Below, in pieces: positions 35,900 to 43,691 of a stretch of DNA of 64,000 bases. The stretch covers positions 62,001 through 126,000 of the forward strand of contig JAUJEB010000001.1 of the NCBI GenBank assembly GCA_030442055.1, read 5' to 3'. How positions within the stretch are numbered: the first letter of the stretch is position 1; each line of letters begins with the position of its first letter. Origin of the DNA: Agaribacillus aureus. Lineage in GTDB: Bacteria; Bacteroidota; Bacteroidia; Cytophagales; Cyclobacteriaceae. Below the pieces are notes generated by a model. That model did not search any database, had not been told where the DNA came from, and worked only from the letters and a program-made list of their open reading frames with translations. The position numbers and the translations under genes are program-made.

Positions 35900-36377
35900 A
35901 ATGTATTAGACAGACAAAAAATCAACTCTTAAAGATTGACCTTATTAGACCCTTTTTCAATAGTTTTTCCTGAAGAAATGGTAAACAAAGTATATAAAAG
36001 AAGCAAAAAGATAAAATATATGCAATGAAATGCCCGGATTTAATCGAATAGTAACATGAGGCGGTTGCTGGTTTTGGTGGCTTTATTGGACAAGATACAT
36101 TGATAAAGATAGTGTTGTGATATGCATTCATGAAGCAACAAAATAAGAAACCTTGAGCAGTTGGATTCGCACCCGCCACCCGATGATAATCGATCTGCAT
36201 TAACCTTTATGTGCATACAGCTGTACCGTTATCATCACAAATCTTCTCATCCCCAAAATACCTGATTTCAGGGATAACATATAACCTAAACTGGTGATAG
36301 ATACGCCTGCCGGACCTACTAACTTTAATTAAAAATCCAACAAACCCTTTTAGGATCCGAAATTAAATTTTTAACAG
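35900..36377. other. Intergenic region upstream of the sigma factor and LuxR-type gene
   Basis: About 480 bases between divergent genes. A 92-codon minus-strand frame (35922-36200) is cysteine- and aromatic-rich without any recognisable domain and looks accidental. I see no RNA gene or strong hairpin. The promoters of both flanking genes should be here. Confidence 0.35.
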
Positions 36378-36749
36378 GTGGAATCGCTCAAAAACAATTG
36401 TATTAAAAGCACATCTGAAGATAACCGGCCAGTTAATGGATCAGAGGCACTCCCCTATCAAAAGTCGGCAAAGTACCGGGAAATTTCTTTGATGAAAATT
36501 GAACGTATAAGAAATGAGATACAGTATATGATCGCTAATAAGGAGAAATACGATAGTTTAACAAAGCGTGAAATAGAAATCATAGGACTGCTAATAGATG
36601 GAAAAAACAATCCTCAAATTGCCGAACAACTCTTTATCAGCCGCCGGACAGTTGAGCAGCACCGAAAAAATATCAACCGAAAACTGGAGATCAAATGCTA
36701 CGCGGACCTATTCAGATTTGGATATACGTTTGATTTATTCCCCATGTAA
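36378..36749 (+). CDS. Small LuxR-type helix-turn-helix regulator
   Basis: 123 residues from a GTG start; internal ATG codons (for example at residue 39) are possible starts. The C-terminal ~60 residues are a LuxR/GerE DNA-binding domain: LTKREIEIIGLLIDGKNNPQ, IAEQLFISRRTVEQHRKNI, NRKLEIKCYADLFRFG. There is no receiver or ligand domain, so it is either a stand-alone regulator or the remnant of a larger one. It ends 24 bases before the tRNA-Thr 3' repeat that marks the left edge of the rhamnose cassette. Confidence 0.75.
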   Translation: MESLKNNCIKSTSEDNRPVNGSEALPYQKSAKYREISLMKIERIRNEIQYMIANKEKYDSLTKREIEIIGLLIDGKNNPQIAEQLFISRRTVEQHRKNINRKLEIKCYADLFRFGYTFDLFPM

Positions 36750-36773
36750 ATTTTCACATTCTGGTTTGTTTAA

Positions 36774-36812
36774 GAGCCCTAACCGGATTCGAACCAACGA
36801 CCTACTGATTAA
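36774..36812 (-). repeat. Degenerate tRNA-Thr 3' fragment (left attachment-site-like copy)
   Basis: Bases 36784-36811 are identical to 48719-48746 and cover the T-arm (GGTTCGAATCC on the minus strand) and the 3' side of the anticodon stem. The outer acceptor part differs (GAGCCC is shared, then the bases diverge), and the T-stem no longer pairs well. No terminator follows it. There is no 5' half, so it is not a functional tRNA. Confidence 0.65.
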
Positions 36813-36952
36813 TAGGCATTTAGCTTTGACACATTGGCACGTAACTTTTGACCAGGCTCAATCCACTTTTAGTTAAAGATTTACAATCAAAAAAATGCCA
36901 TTGAATTTTGTTGCGGGTTAACTTGGCTATACCTTTTTGTGGCTTAAAGCTT

Positions 36953-37870
36953 TTATATCGTCAAACTACCACGACTAGAATTTCGATACGTACCAGGGGC
37001 AGTTCCGGTCTTTTTCTTGAAAATTGTATTGAAATAATATTCATTTTGAAAACCAAGTGAAGTAGCAATTAGCTTGATGGGTTCAATGGTCTGAGATAGC
37101 ATGAGCTTTGCCTGGTTGATCCTGAGTTGTAAATGATATTGCCCGGGAGACATGCCCACATAGGCCTTAAACTCTTTTCGTAATTTGGAGTAGCTGATGC
37201 CATGTTGCCTACTTACTTTGTCCCAGTCCATTTTTTCTGAAATTTTCTCAATGACGCAGATTTTTACACTCTTAATGAGTTGCTCTGTAGATGAATCAAC
37301 AGTTTTATTCTTTTCCAGTGATAATATCTCTCCCAAAAGGTGCCAAACTATTCCCGAAGCGGATTGTTGGTAGCCTGCCATACCTTTTTTTACTATCTGA
37401 AAAATATCCCTATAGAGTTGAACCAATTTTTCATGTACCCCAATTTCAAAGACCGGCCTATTTATCGATAAAAACCCTTTTTTCACCATATCATCTATAT
37501 ATGGGCCGTTAATCCCAACATAATATTCCGTCCACCCGGTTTTTTTATTTGGATAATATCGGTGAAGGACCCCGGGAAACAAGAAAAATACAGCGCCTGC
37601 TTTTATATCATGCTTAATGTTGTTTTCAGATTCAAAATAACCTTCCCCGGCGGTAATGTAAATAATCTGGTATTCGGTAACCCTTCTGCTTTTTAGAATT
37701 GAAAATTGATGGCTCTTCGGATGAAGTAAAGGCGGGTAGTTAGAATCTGGCAAAATGTGTGTATGGCCTAAAGCGGTTATGACAACTCCCCATTTCATAT
37801 CCGATTCACTGTAAGCAGGATAATTAAAAAAATTTTCTTTTAATATCATTTTGTATAAATCATATATCAA
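36953..37870 (-). CDS. AraC-family regulator of the rhamnose cassette
   Basis: 305 residues. An N-terminal cupin sensor of the AraC type (EYQIIYITAGEGYFESENN, IKAGAVFFLFPGVLHRYYP) lies at about 60-150. Two C-terminal helix-turn-helix motifs lie at about 215-300 (KVSRQHGISYSKLRKEFKAY, IATSLGFQNEYYFNTIFKKK). It is divergent from the isomerase gene and probably activates the cassette in response to L-rhamnose or a rhamnose disaccharide. The annotated start leaves only 59 bases between the divergent genes; a start at the ATG of residue 8 (37849) is equally plausible. Confidence 0.92.
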   Translation of the reverse strand: MIYDLYKMILKENFFNYPAYSESDMKWGVVITALGHTHILPDSNYPPLLHPKSHQFSILKSRRVTEYQIIYITAGEGYFESENNIKHDIKAGAVFFLFPGVLHRYYPNKKTGWTEYYVGINGPYIDDMVKKGFLSINRPVFEIGVHEKLVQLYRDIFQIVKKGMAGYQQSASGIVWHLLGEILSLEKNKTVDSSTEQLIKSVKICVIEKISEKMDWDKVSRQHGISYSKLRKEFKAYVGMSPGQYHLQLRINQAKLMLSQTIEPIKLIATSLGFQNEYYFNTIFKKKTGTAPGTYRNSSRGSLTI

Positions 37871-37911
37871 TTAGCAGGTTAATTAGTCTAATATTAACTA
37901 TATATTGCTAA
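37871..37911. promoter_or_regulatory. Nested inverted repeats in the divergent araC/isomerase promoter
   Basis: TTAGCA (37871-37876) and TGCTAA (37906-37911) flank an inner near-palindrome GTTAATTAG-T-CTAAT plus TAAC (37878-37898). The symmetry fits an operator or promoter element shared by the AraC-type regulator and the isomerase gene. It is AT-rich, so chance symmetry cannot be excluded. Confidence 0.4.
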
Positions 37912-37929
37912 ATATAAGAAATATTTGAT

Positions 37930-39360
37930 GTGAAAAATAAATCATATTCTATAAAAGTCGGGCTTTTCGGAATTGGATTGGATACCTATTGGCCACAATT
38001 CGATGGATTGTTAGACAAGCTCATGGGTTATCAGGAGCTGATAAAAACCAAAATTACCGGCTTTGGTGTCGAAGTAACCGATGCAGGCATGGTTGACAAT
38101 CCTGTGAAGGCACGAGAAGCGGCTGACTTCTTGAAATCACGGGATGTAGAAATCGTATTTCTGTACGTTTCCACGTACGCCCTCTCCTCTACAGTATTGC
38201 CTGTGGCGCAAAAACTGAAAGTGCCCGTGATCATCCTCAACCTTCAGCCCGTGGCACAACTGGATTATAAAGCATTTAATAATTTGGGTGACCGAGGCAC
38301 AATGACGGGGATATGGCTGGAAAATTGCCAGGCATGTTCTGTTCCCGAGATTGCATCAGTTTTTAATCGCTCGGGCACTCAATATGATTTTGTAACCGGA
38401 TATTTGCAGGATGACGAAGCCTGGAATGATATCAAAAGCTGGACTGAAGCGGCTGCAGTAGCTGCATCGATGCGGAACAACCGCCTGGGTATTTTGGGGC
38501 ATTACTATAATGGCATGTTGGATGTATACACAGACATAACCAAACAATCAGTTGTATTTGGCACCCATATCGAGCTGCTTGAAATGTGCGAATTGAAAAA
38601 ATACCGGGATGGGGTAACCGAAGGTGAAGTGGCCACAAAAATTGAGGAATTCAATCGCGCTTTTGATGTTTCGCAAGAATGTGAAATAACAGAAATAGAA
38701 CGCGCAGCCAGAACATCGGTAGCCCTGGATAAATTGGTAGAAAACCATGACCTGGGTTCAATGGCCTATTATTATGAAGGTGAATTGGGCAACGAATATG
38801 AAAATATAGTTACCTCGGTAATTGCAGGAAATACTTTGCTTACAGGGAAAAACATTCCCATTGCCGGTGAGTGCGAAGTGAAAAATGCACAGGCCATGAA
38901 GATAATGGCAGCGTTCGGTTCGGGAGGATCCTTTTCAGAATTCTACCTCATGGATTTTAAAGAAGATGTGGTTATGCTCGGACATGACGGACCGGCTCAC
39001 TTTGACATTGCAGAAGGCCGGGTCAATTTGGTTCCCCTGCCTGTTTACCATGGGAAACCCGGAAAAGGATTGTCCATTCAAATGACCGTAAAACATGGTC
39101 CGGTAACTTTGCTGTCGGTGGTAGAAGGAAAAGACAATGTTTTTCTTTTGGTAGCCGAAGGCGAATCCGTAGAAGGCCCGGTTCTCCAGATAGGAAACAC
39201 CAACAGCCGCTATCACTTTTCTATCGGGGCAAAAAGTTTTATGAATGAATGGTCAAAACAAGGTCCCGCTCACCATTGCGCCATCGGAGTAGGACATATA
39301 GCTGATAAAATTGAAAAGTTAGGCCGGATACTAAATATCGATGTAGTAAGAATTTGTTGA
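37930..39360 (+). CDS. L-fucose/L-arabinose isomerase-family protein
   Basis: 476 residues from a GTG start. The fold and motifs fit the fucose/arabinose isomerase superfamily: KVGLFGIGLDTYWPQFDGLL at the start, IVFLYVSTYALSSTVLP, VIILNLQPVAQ, GHYYNGMLDVYTD and the metal-ligand region GECEVKNAQAMKIMAAFG. Late blocks are EFYLMDFKEDVVMLGHDGPAH, PVYHGKPGKGLS and the C-terminal HHCAIGVGHIADKIEKLG. Members isomerise aldoses to ketoses using Mn2+. Placed between an AraC regulator and GH106/RhaT genes, it probably replaces RhaA as the L-rhamnose (or 6-deoxyhexose) isomerase. That role is an inference, and the subfamily includes proteins of unknown activity. It is cytoplasmic. Confidence 0.85.
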   Translation: MKNKSYSIKVGLFGIGLDTYWPQFDGLLDKLMGYQELIKTKITGFGVEVTDAGMVDNPVKAREAADFLKSRDVEIVFLYVSTYALSSTVLPVAQKLKVPVIILNLQPVAQLDYKAFNNLGDRGTMTGIWLENCQACSVPEIASVFNRSGTQYDFVTGYLQDDEAWNDIKSWTEAAAVAASMRNNRLGILGHYYNGMLDVYTDITKQSVVFGTHIELLEMCELKKYRDGVTEGEVATKIEEFNRAFDVSQECEITEIERAARTSVALDKLVENHDLGSMAYYYEGELGNEYENIVTSVIAGNTLLTGKNIPIAGECEVKNAQAMKIMAAFGSGGSFSEFYLMDFKEDVVMLGHDGPAHFDIAEGRVNLVPLPVYHGKPGKGLSIQMTVKHGPVTLLSVVEGKDNVFLLVAEGESVEGPVLQIGNTNSRYHFSIGAKSFMNEWSKQGPAHHCAIGVGHIADKIEKLGRILNIDVVRIC

Positions 39361-39478
39361 TAAAAATACCGGTAAGGTAAAACTATGAAGCTGTGTCTGA
39401 CAGAACAAATGGTAATCTTATCCGCCCTAAGACTATAAGAATGGTTAAGAGCAACCCAGTATAACAAAATTTATATAT

Positions 39479-42211
39479 ATGAAACGTCTTTTTATTTTAC
39501 TCGTATTTTTTTCTTCCTGTAACAAGGTAAATACTAAAAAGACTATTTTTTCCGGAGCGGAGAAAATAGAAAAAGGTGATATTACCCAAAAATTGCGGAA
39601 GGGATTTGTCAATCCTCCACTTTCATCAAGACCTGGAGCCTATTGGTGTTGGTTAAATGGGGACGTTACCAAATCATCCATTACTCGCGATCTCGAAGAA
39701 ATGAAAGCAAAGGGCATGGGTAGAGCAGAGATATGGGATGTGGCGGCTGTAAACAATCCAAATAAAGCGTACGGGGAAGGGCCCAAATTTTTAGGAGAAG
39801 AATCTGTGGACATGATTAAACATGCCATGCTTGAGGCAAAGCGATTGGAACTAAAGCTGGGATTAATAGCATCCAGCGGATGGAATGCCGGAGGAGACTG
39901 GGTTACCCCGGATTGGGCATCCAAAGCCCTGTTTCATTCCGAGGTAAAAATAAAAGGAGGCCGCAAAATCAACCAGCTGGAAATACCGTTTCCCAAAGTT
40001 GCGGAAAATTGCCCCAAAAATGATTCGGGAAGACCCGTTTGGTATAAAGAAATAGCGTTGATTGCTGTTCCAGACCATCCGGATAAAAAAATAAAATCCA
40101 TAGACGAGGTAATAGTCCTCAACAAACAGTTTGATGGAAAAGTACTGAATTGGAGTGCTCCTGCCGGAAATTGGACTGTTATTCGATATATATGCTCCAA
40201 TACCGGGCAAAGATTGATAGTGCCGAGCCCTAAATCAAGCGGATTGTTTATCGATTTTCTGGATCCGCAAGCAACCAGGCGCCACCTGGCCCACATCCTT
40301 GGGCGTCTGGGTATTACTGCTAAAAAATCCGGGCTGGACTACCTGGAATTTGATAGTATGGAACTCGATGAAGGCACTCCCTGGACTGACAAAATGGATA
40401 GTATCTTTTATGCTCATAATGGGTATAGTATTAAGCGGTACATGCCTATATTTTCAGGATGGGAGATGGAAGAAGGTAATGAGCAGTTTAAATATGACTT
40501 TGATAAAACCATTAGCGACCAGATTATTTTTAGCCATTATACCACAGCCAGGGATTTCTTGAAAGCGTATGATATGGAAATTGTTGCAGAAGCTGGAGGG
40601 CCCGGTCCTCCGATATGGAATACCTGTCCTGTGGATGCCCTCAAAGCCTTGGGCAATGTAAGTGTTCCTCGCGGAGAGTTTTGGATACGCCATAGAAACA
40701 TGTTTTTAGTCAAAGAAATTGCCAGCGCCTCCCACATATACGGATTAGAACATGTAGATGCAGAATCCTTCACTACCTGGAGAAGATGGAAAGATGCACC
40801 CCATGCTTTAAAGCCTTATGTTGACAGAGCCTTTTGCGAAGGGTTGAATGCCATTACTTTTCATACGTTTGCCAATACCAGACCTGAACATGGCCTGCCT
40901 GGCAGAACCTATCACGCAGGGTCGGATATAAATTCTACAACGACATGGTGGGAGCAGTCCAGGCCATTTATGGATTACTTATCGAGATGTTCGTATATGT
41001 TGAAGCAGGGAAAATTTGTAGGTGATGTAGTCTATTACTACGGTGACAAAGCACCCAATTTTTTTCCTGAATTTCACGATGTACCTGTTAAACCAGGTTT
41101 GAAAGGATTAAGTGCGGGATACGATTTTGACCTTGTCAACACAGATGTACTTCTTAATAGAATGGACGCCTCCAAAGGCAAACTGACCCTTCCCGACGGA
41201 ATGGAGTATAAATTGCTGGTGCTGCCCAACAGAAAGGACATTCCCGATGAGGTAGTGAAAAAAGCAGAACAAATGATTGCAGCAGGAGCCAATGTTTTAA
41301 TTCAAAACCCTCAAATAGCTAAAAATGTAAAAGGGAGTGCTTATAAGAACATGAGTATAGATGAGGCATTAAGTAGATTGTCCATTCCAAAAGATTTTAC
41401 CGCCAATGCAGAAAAACTAGACTTTATTCATAGGAAGATTGGAGGAACAGACATGTACTTTGTCAGTAATAAAACAGGTCAACCTGTCTCCGATAATTGT
41501 GTGTTTAGGGTAAAGAACATACAACCTGAGTTTTGGGATCCGGTCACCGCCCAACAGTATGAAATTACAAATGCCAAAAGCGTTGATAATAAGACGGAAA
41601 TAAATCTGCAATTACCCCCCTATGGATCGTGTTTTGTTTTGTTCAATGCACAGAGCGGAGATCTTCCAAATTATGAGCGACAAAAAAATAGTCTTTCCCT
41701 GGAAGTCAAGGGTCCATGGACCCTTTCTTTCCCAAAAGGCTGGGGAGCCCCTTCATCAATACAACTAAACAAACTGATTTCATGGACCGATCATGATAAC
41801 CAGGGAGTCAAATATTTTTCCGGAACAGCTTCCTATAAGAACAGTTTCAATATTTCCAAAGAAACACTTGATTCTGGTGACCGCTTCATCCTTAATTTGG
41901 AGGAGGTTTTGGATGTAGCAGAAGTATTTGTCAATGAAAAATCTGTCGGGATATTATGGACAAAACCGTTTGAGATAGATATTAAAGACTACGTGAAGGC
42001 CGGGAATAACAACCTCGAAATAAAAATCACCAATATGTGGATAAATCGCTTAACAGGCGATATAAATCTGCCTGAGGATCAAAAGTTTTGTAAAACCAAT
42101 CATCCACCTTTTACAGCATCAGATGATATAGAAGATAAAACCTACAGGCTTCAAAAATCAGGATTGATGGGCCCAGTGACACTGGAAATTATAGAGACTG
42201 ATAAAAAGTAA
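39479..42211 (+). CDS. GH106-family alpha-L-rhamnosidase lipoprotein
   Basis: 910 residues. The signal peptide ends in a lipobox (LLVFFSSC, cysteine 14). The GH106 opening RPGAYWCWLNGDVTKSSITR, DLEEMKAKGMGRAEIWDVAA and GLIASSGWNAGGDWVTPDWAS is clear. Later blocks are KSGLDYLEFDSMELDEGTPW (candidate acidic catalytic residues), VAEAGGPGPPIWNT, LEHVDAESFTTW and GLNAITFHTFANTRPEHGLPG. A C-terminal beta-sandwich (LNLEEVLDVAEVFVNEKSVG, ILWTKPFEIDIKDYVKAG) completes it. It should remove terminal alpha-L-rhamnose from plant or bacterial glycans in the periplasm or at the surface. RhaT follows 54 bases on. Confidence 0.9.
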   Translation: MKRLFILLVFFSSCNKVNTKKTIFSGAEKIEKGDITQKLRKGFVNPPLSSRPGAYWCWLNGDVTKSSITRDLEEMKAKGMGRAEIWDVAAVNNPNKAYGEGPKFLGEESVDMIKHAMLEAKRLELKLGLIASSGWNAGGDWVTPDWASKALFHSEVKIKGGRKINQLEIPFPKVAENCPKNDSGRPVWYKEIALIAVPDHPDKKIKSIDEVIVLNKQFDGKVLNWSAPAGNWTVIRYICSNTGQRLIVPSPKSSGLFIDFLDPQATRRHLAHILGRLGITAKKSGLDYLEFDSMELDEGTPWTDKMDSIFYAHNGYSIKRYMPIFSGWEMEEGNEQFKYDFDKTISDQIIFSHYTTARDFLKAYDMEIVAEAGGPGPPIWNTCPVDALKALGNVSVPRGEFWIRHRNMFLVKEIASASHIYGLEHVDAESFTTWRRWKDAPHALKPYVDRAFCEGLNAITFHTFANTRPEHGLPGRTYHAGSDINSTTTWWEQSRPFMDYLSRCSYMLKQGKFVGDVVYYYGDKAPNFFPEFHDVPVKPGLKGLSAGYDFDLVNTDVLLNRMDASKGKLTLPDGMEYKLLVLPNRKDIPDEVVKKAEQMIAAGANVLIQNPQIAKNVKGSAYKNMSIDEALSRLSIPKDFTANAEKLDFIHRKIGGTDMYFVSNKTGQPVSDNCVFRVKNIQPEFWDPVTAQQYEITNAKSVDNKTEINLQLPPYGSCFVLFNAQSGDLPNYERQKNSLSLEVKGPWTLSFPKGWGAPSSIQLNKLISWTDHDNQGVKYFSGTASYKNSFNISKETLDSGDRFILNLEEVLDVAEVFVNEKSVGILWTKPFEIDIKDYVKAGNNNLEIKITNMWINRLTGDINLPEDQKFCKTNHPPFTASDDIEDKTYRLQKSGLMGPVTLEIIETDKK

Positions 42212-42265
42212 CCGAAAGATTGGACAGGTAGAAATTAATTGATAATCCAATAGAAAAAACATTTT

Positions 42266-43318
42266 ATGCAAGCAATATTAGGAGTCATATTTCACTCTAT
42301 TGGAGGGTTTGCAGCTGGAAGTTTTTATATGCCCTACAACAAAGTTAAAGATTGGGCATGGGAAAGTTACTGGATTGTAGGAGGCATATTTTCCTGGTTA
42401 ATTGTTCCTCTTGTGGCAGCATGGATTACCGTGCCCGTATTCATTGAAATTATTACAGAAACCCCAAGTCAAATCGTGTTTGTTACATTCATGATGGGGT
42501 TGCTATGGGGAATTGGCGGCTTGTCATACGGACTTGGAATCAGATACCTTGGCATGTCCTTAGGAAATTCTGTTGTCCTTGGTTTTTGTGCGGCATTTGG
42601 TGCTCTTGTGCCGCCTATATATTACAATATAAACCCTGTAGAAGGTAAGGTGTCCTTTACCGATATGCTGGTCACATCGGGGGGACAATTGGTCCTGCTT
42701 GGGGTAGTTGTTTGCCTTGTGGGTATTGCCATTTCAGGTAAAGCCGGAATGATGAAAGAGCGTGAACTCCCCGAAGAGGACAAGGGAAAAAGTATTGTTG
42801 AATTCAAACTGGTCAAGGGACTTGCGGTGGCCATACTTTCAGGGATTCTCAGTTCATTTTTTAATTTTGGGATTGAAGCTGGCAAACCCCTGGCAGATGC
42901 CGCTGTGGAAGCAGGACATCATCCGCTTTTCCAAAATAACGTCACTTTTGTTGTAATTCTTTGTGGAGGACTGATCACCAATTTTATCTGGACCACCATA
43001 TTAAGTTTTAAGAATAAGTCTTACAAAGATTTTGTCAACCGGTCAACCCCCATAACCCGGAATATCCTATTTTCAAGCCTGGCAGGAACAATCTGGTTTT
43101 TTCAATTCTTCTTCTTTGGTATGGGGGAAAGCAAATTGGGCAACGGGGCAAGCTCCTGGATACTACATATGTCGATTATTATTTTAACTGCCAATATGTG
43201 GGGGATATATCGCAAAGAGTGGAAAGGTATTGCTGCCAGGACTAGATGGACCGTTATCTTTGGAATTGTACTGATTTTATTGTCAGTAGTACTGGTGGGT
43301 TTGGGCAATACAATATGA
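42266..43318 (+). CDS. rhaT: L-rhamnose/H+ symporter
   Basis: 350 residues with about ten hydrophobic membrane segments, the normal RhaT length and topology. RhaT signatures are IGGFAAGSFYMPYNKVKDWAW, WESYWIVGGIFSWLIVPL, WGIGGLSYGLGIRYLGMSLG, ILSGILSSFFNFGIEAGKPL and the C-terminal GTIWFFQFFFFGMGESKLG; I quote these as partial blocks. It imports L-rhamnose across the inner membrane with protons. It is the fourth gene of the cassette and follows the GH106 gene on the same strand, probably in one transcript. Confidence 0.95.
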   Translation: MQAILGVIFHSIGGFAAGSFYMPYNKVKDWAWESYWIVGGIFSWLIVPLVAAWITVPVFIEIITETPSQIVFVTFMMGLLWGIGGLSYGLGIRYLGMSLGNSVVLGFCAAFGALVPPIYYNINPVEGKVSFTDMLVTSGGQLVLLGVVVCLVGIAISGKAGMMKERELPEEDKGKSIVEFKLVKGLAVAILSGILSSFFNFGIEAGKPLADAAVEAGHHPLFQNNVTFVVILCGGLITNFIWTTILSFKNKSYKDFVNRSTPITRNILFSSLAGTIWFFQFFFFGMGESKLGNGASSWILHMSIIILTANMWGIYRKEWKGIAARTRWTVIFGIVLILLSVVLVGLGNTI

Positions 43319-43691
43319 AATTATATTGCTAAACCTGACAGTATGACTCACAAATTTGAGATGGAAAGGGATAACTTTTGTTCATTGATTGCATATGATC
43401 AAGGGTGAGGTTCAATCCCACTGATGCTTGGTGATACGACCCATCTCTCAACTTTGCGCTCTCTATAAGAAAATTCCCATTAAGCTTTCAATTATCGCAT
43501 CCATATCTTCCTTTTGGACATTTCCATACTGCACTATTGAATGCCTCCATCTCATTTATCGGGCAAATTAATTCACAAAATTATAACGCAAAAAGCAGGA
43601 TAGTACAGGACAGTTCACCAGGATAGTACAGGACGGAATACTGGCTTACAATGATAATATTAAACATTTAATATTATAACTACGCAAGCTT
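43319..43691. other. Regulatory gap upstream of the second SusC
   Basis: About 370 bases with no gene. It carries the 16-bp tandem repeat at 43596-43634, described separately. Its length suggests that the SusC-SusD pair has its own promoter rather than being read only from rhaT. Confidence 0.4.
43596..43634 (+). promoter_or_regulatory. Tandem 16-bp direct repeat upstream of susC (AraC-type operator candidate)
   Basis: CAGGATAGTACAGGAC occurs at 43596-43611 and again, identical, at 43619-43634, with a 23-bp period (two helical turns) and 58 bases before the susC ATG. AraC-family activators bind two direct half-sites about two turns apart next to the promoter, so this is a strong candidate site for the cassette's regulator. 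Confidence 0.6.

Noticed and set aside
35922-36200. 92-codon minus-strand frame upstream of the sigma factor
   Set aside because: Cysteine- and aromatic-rich, no known domain, occupies the sigma promoter region.
36774-36812. Possible complete tRNA gene
   Set aside because: Only the T-arm and part of the anticodon stem are present; no D-arm or 5' acceptor strand follows, and the T-stem is mispaired.
43596-43634. CRISPR-like repeat
   Set aside because: Only two copies with a 7-base gap, no further units and no cas genes; a regulatory repeat is the better reading.
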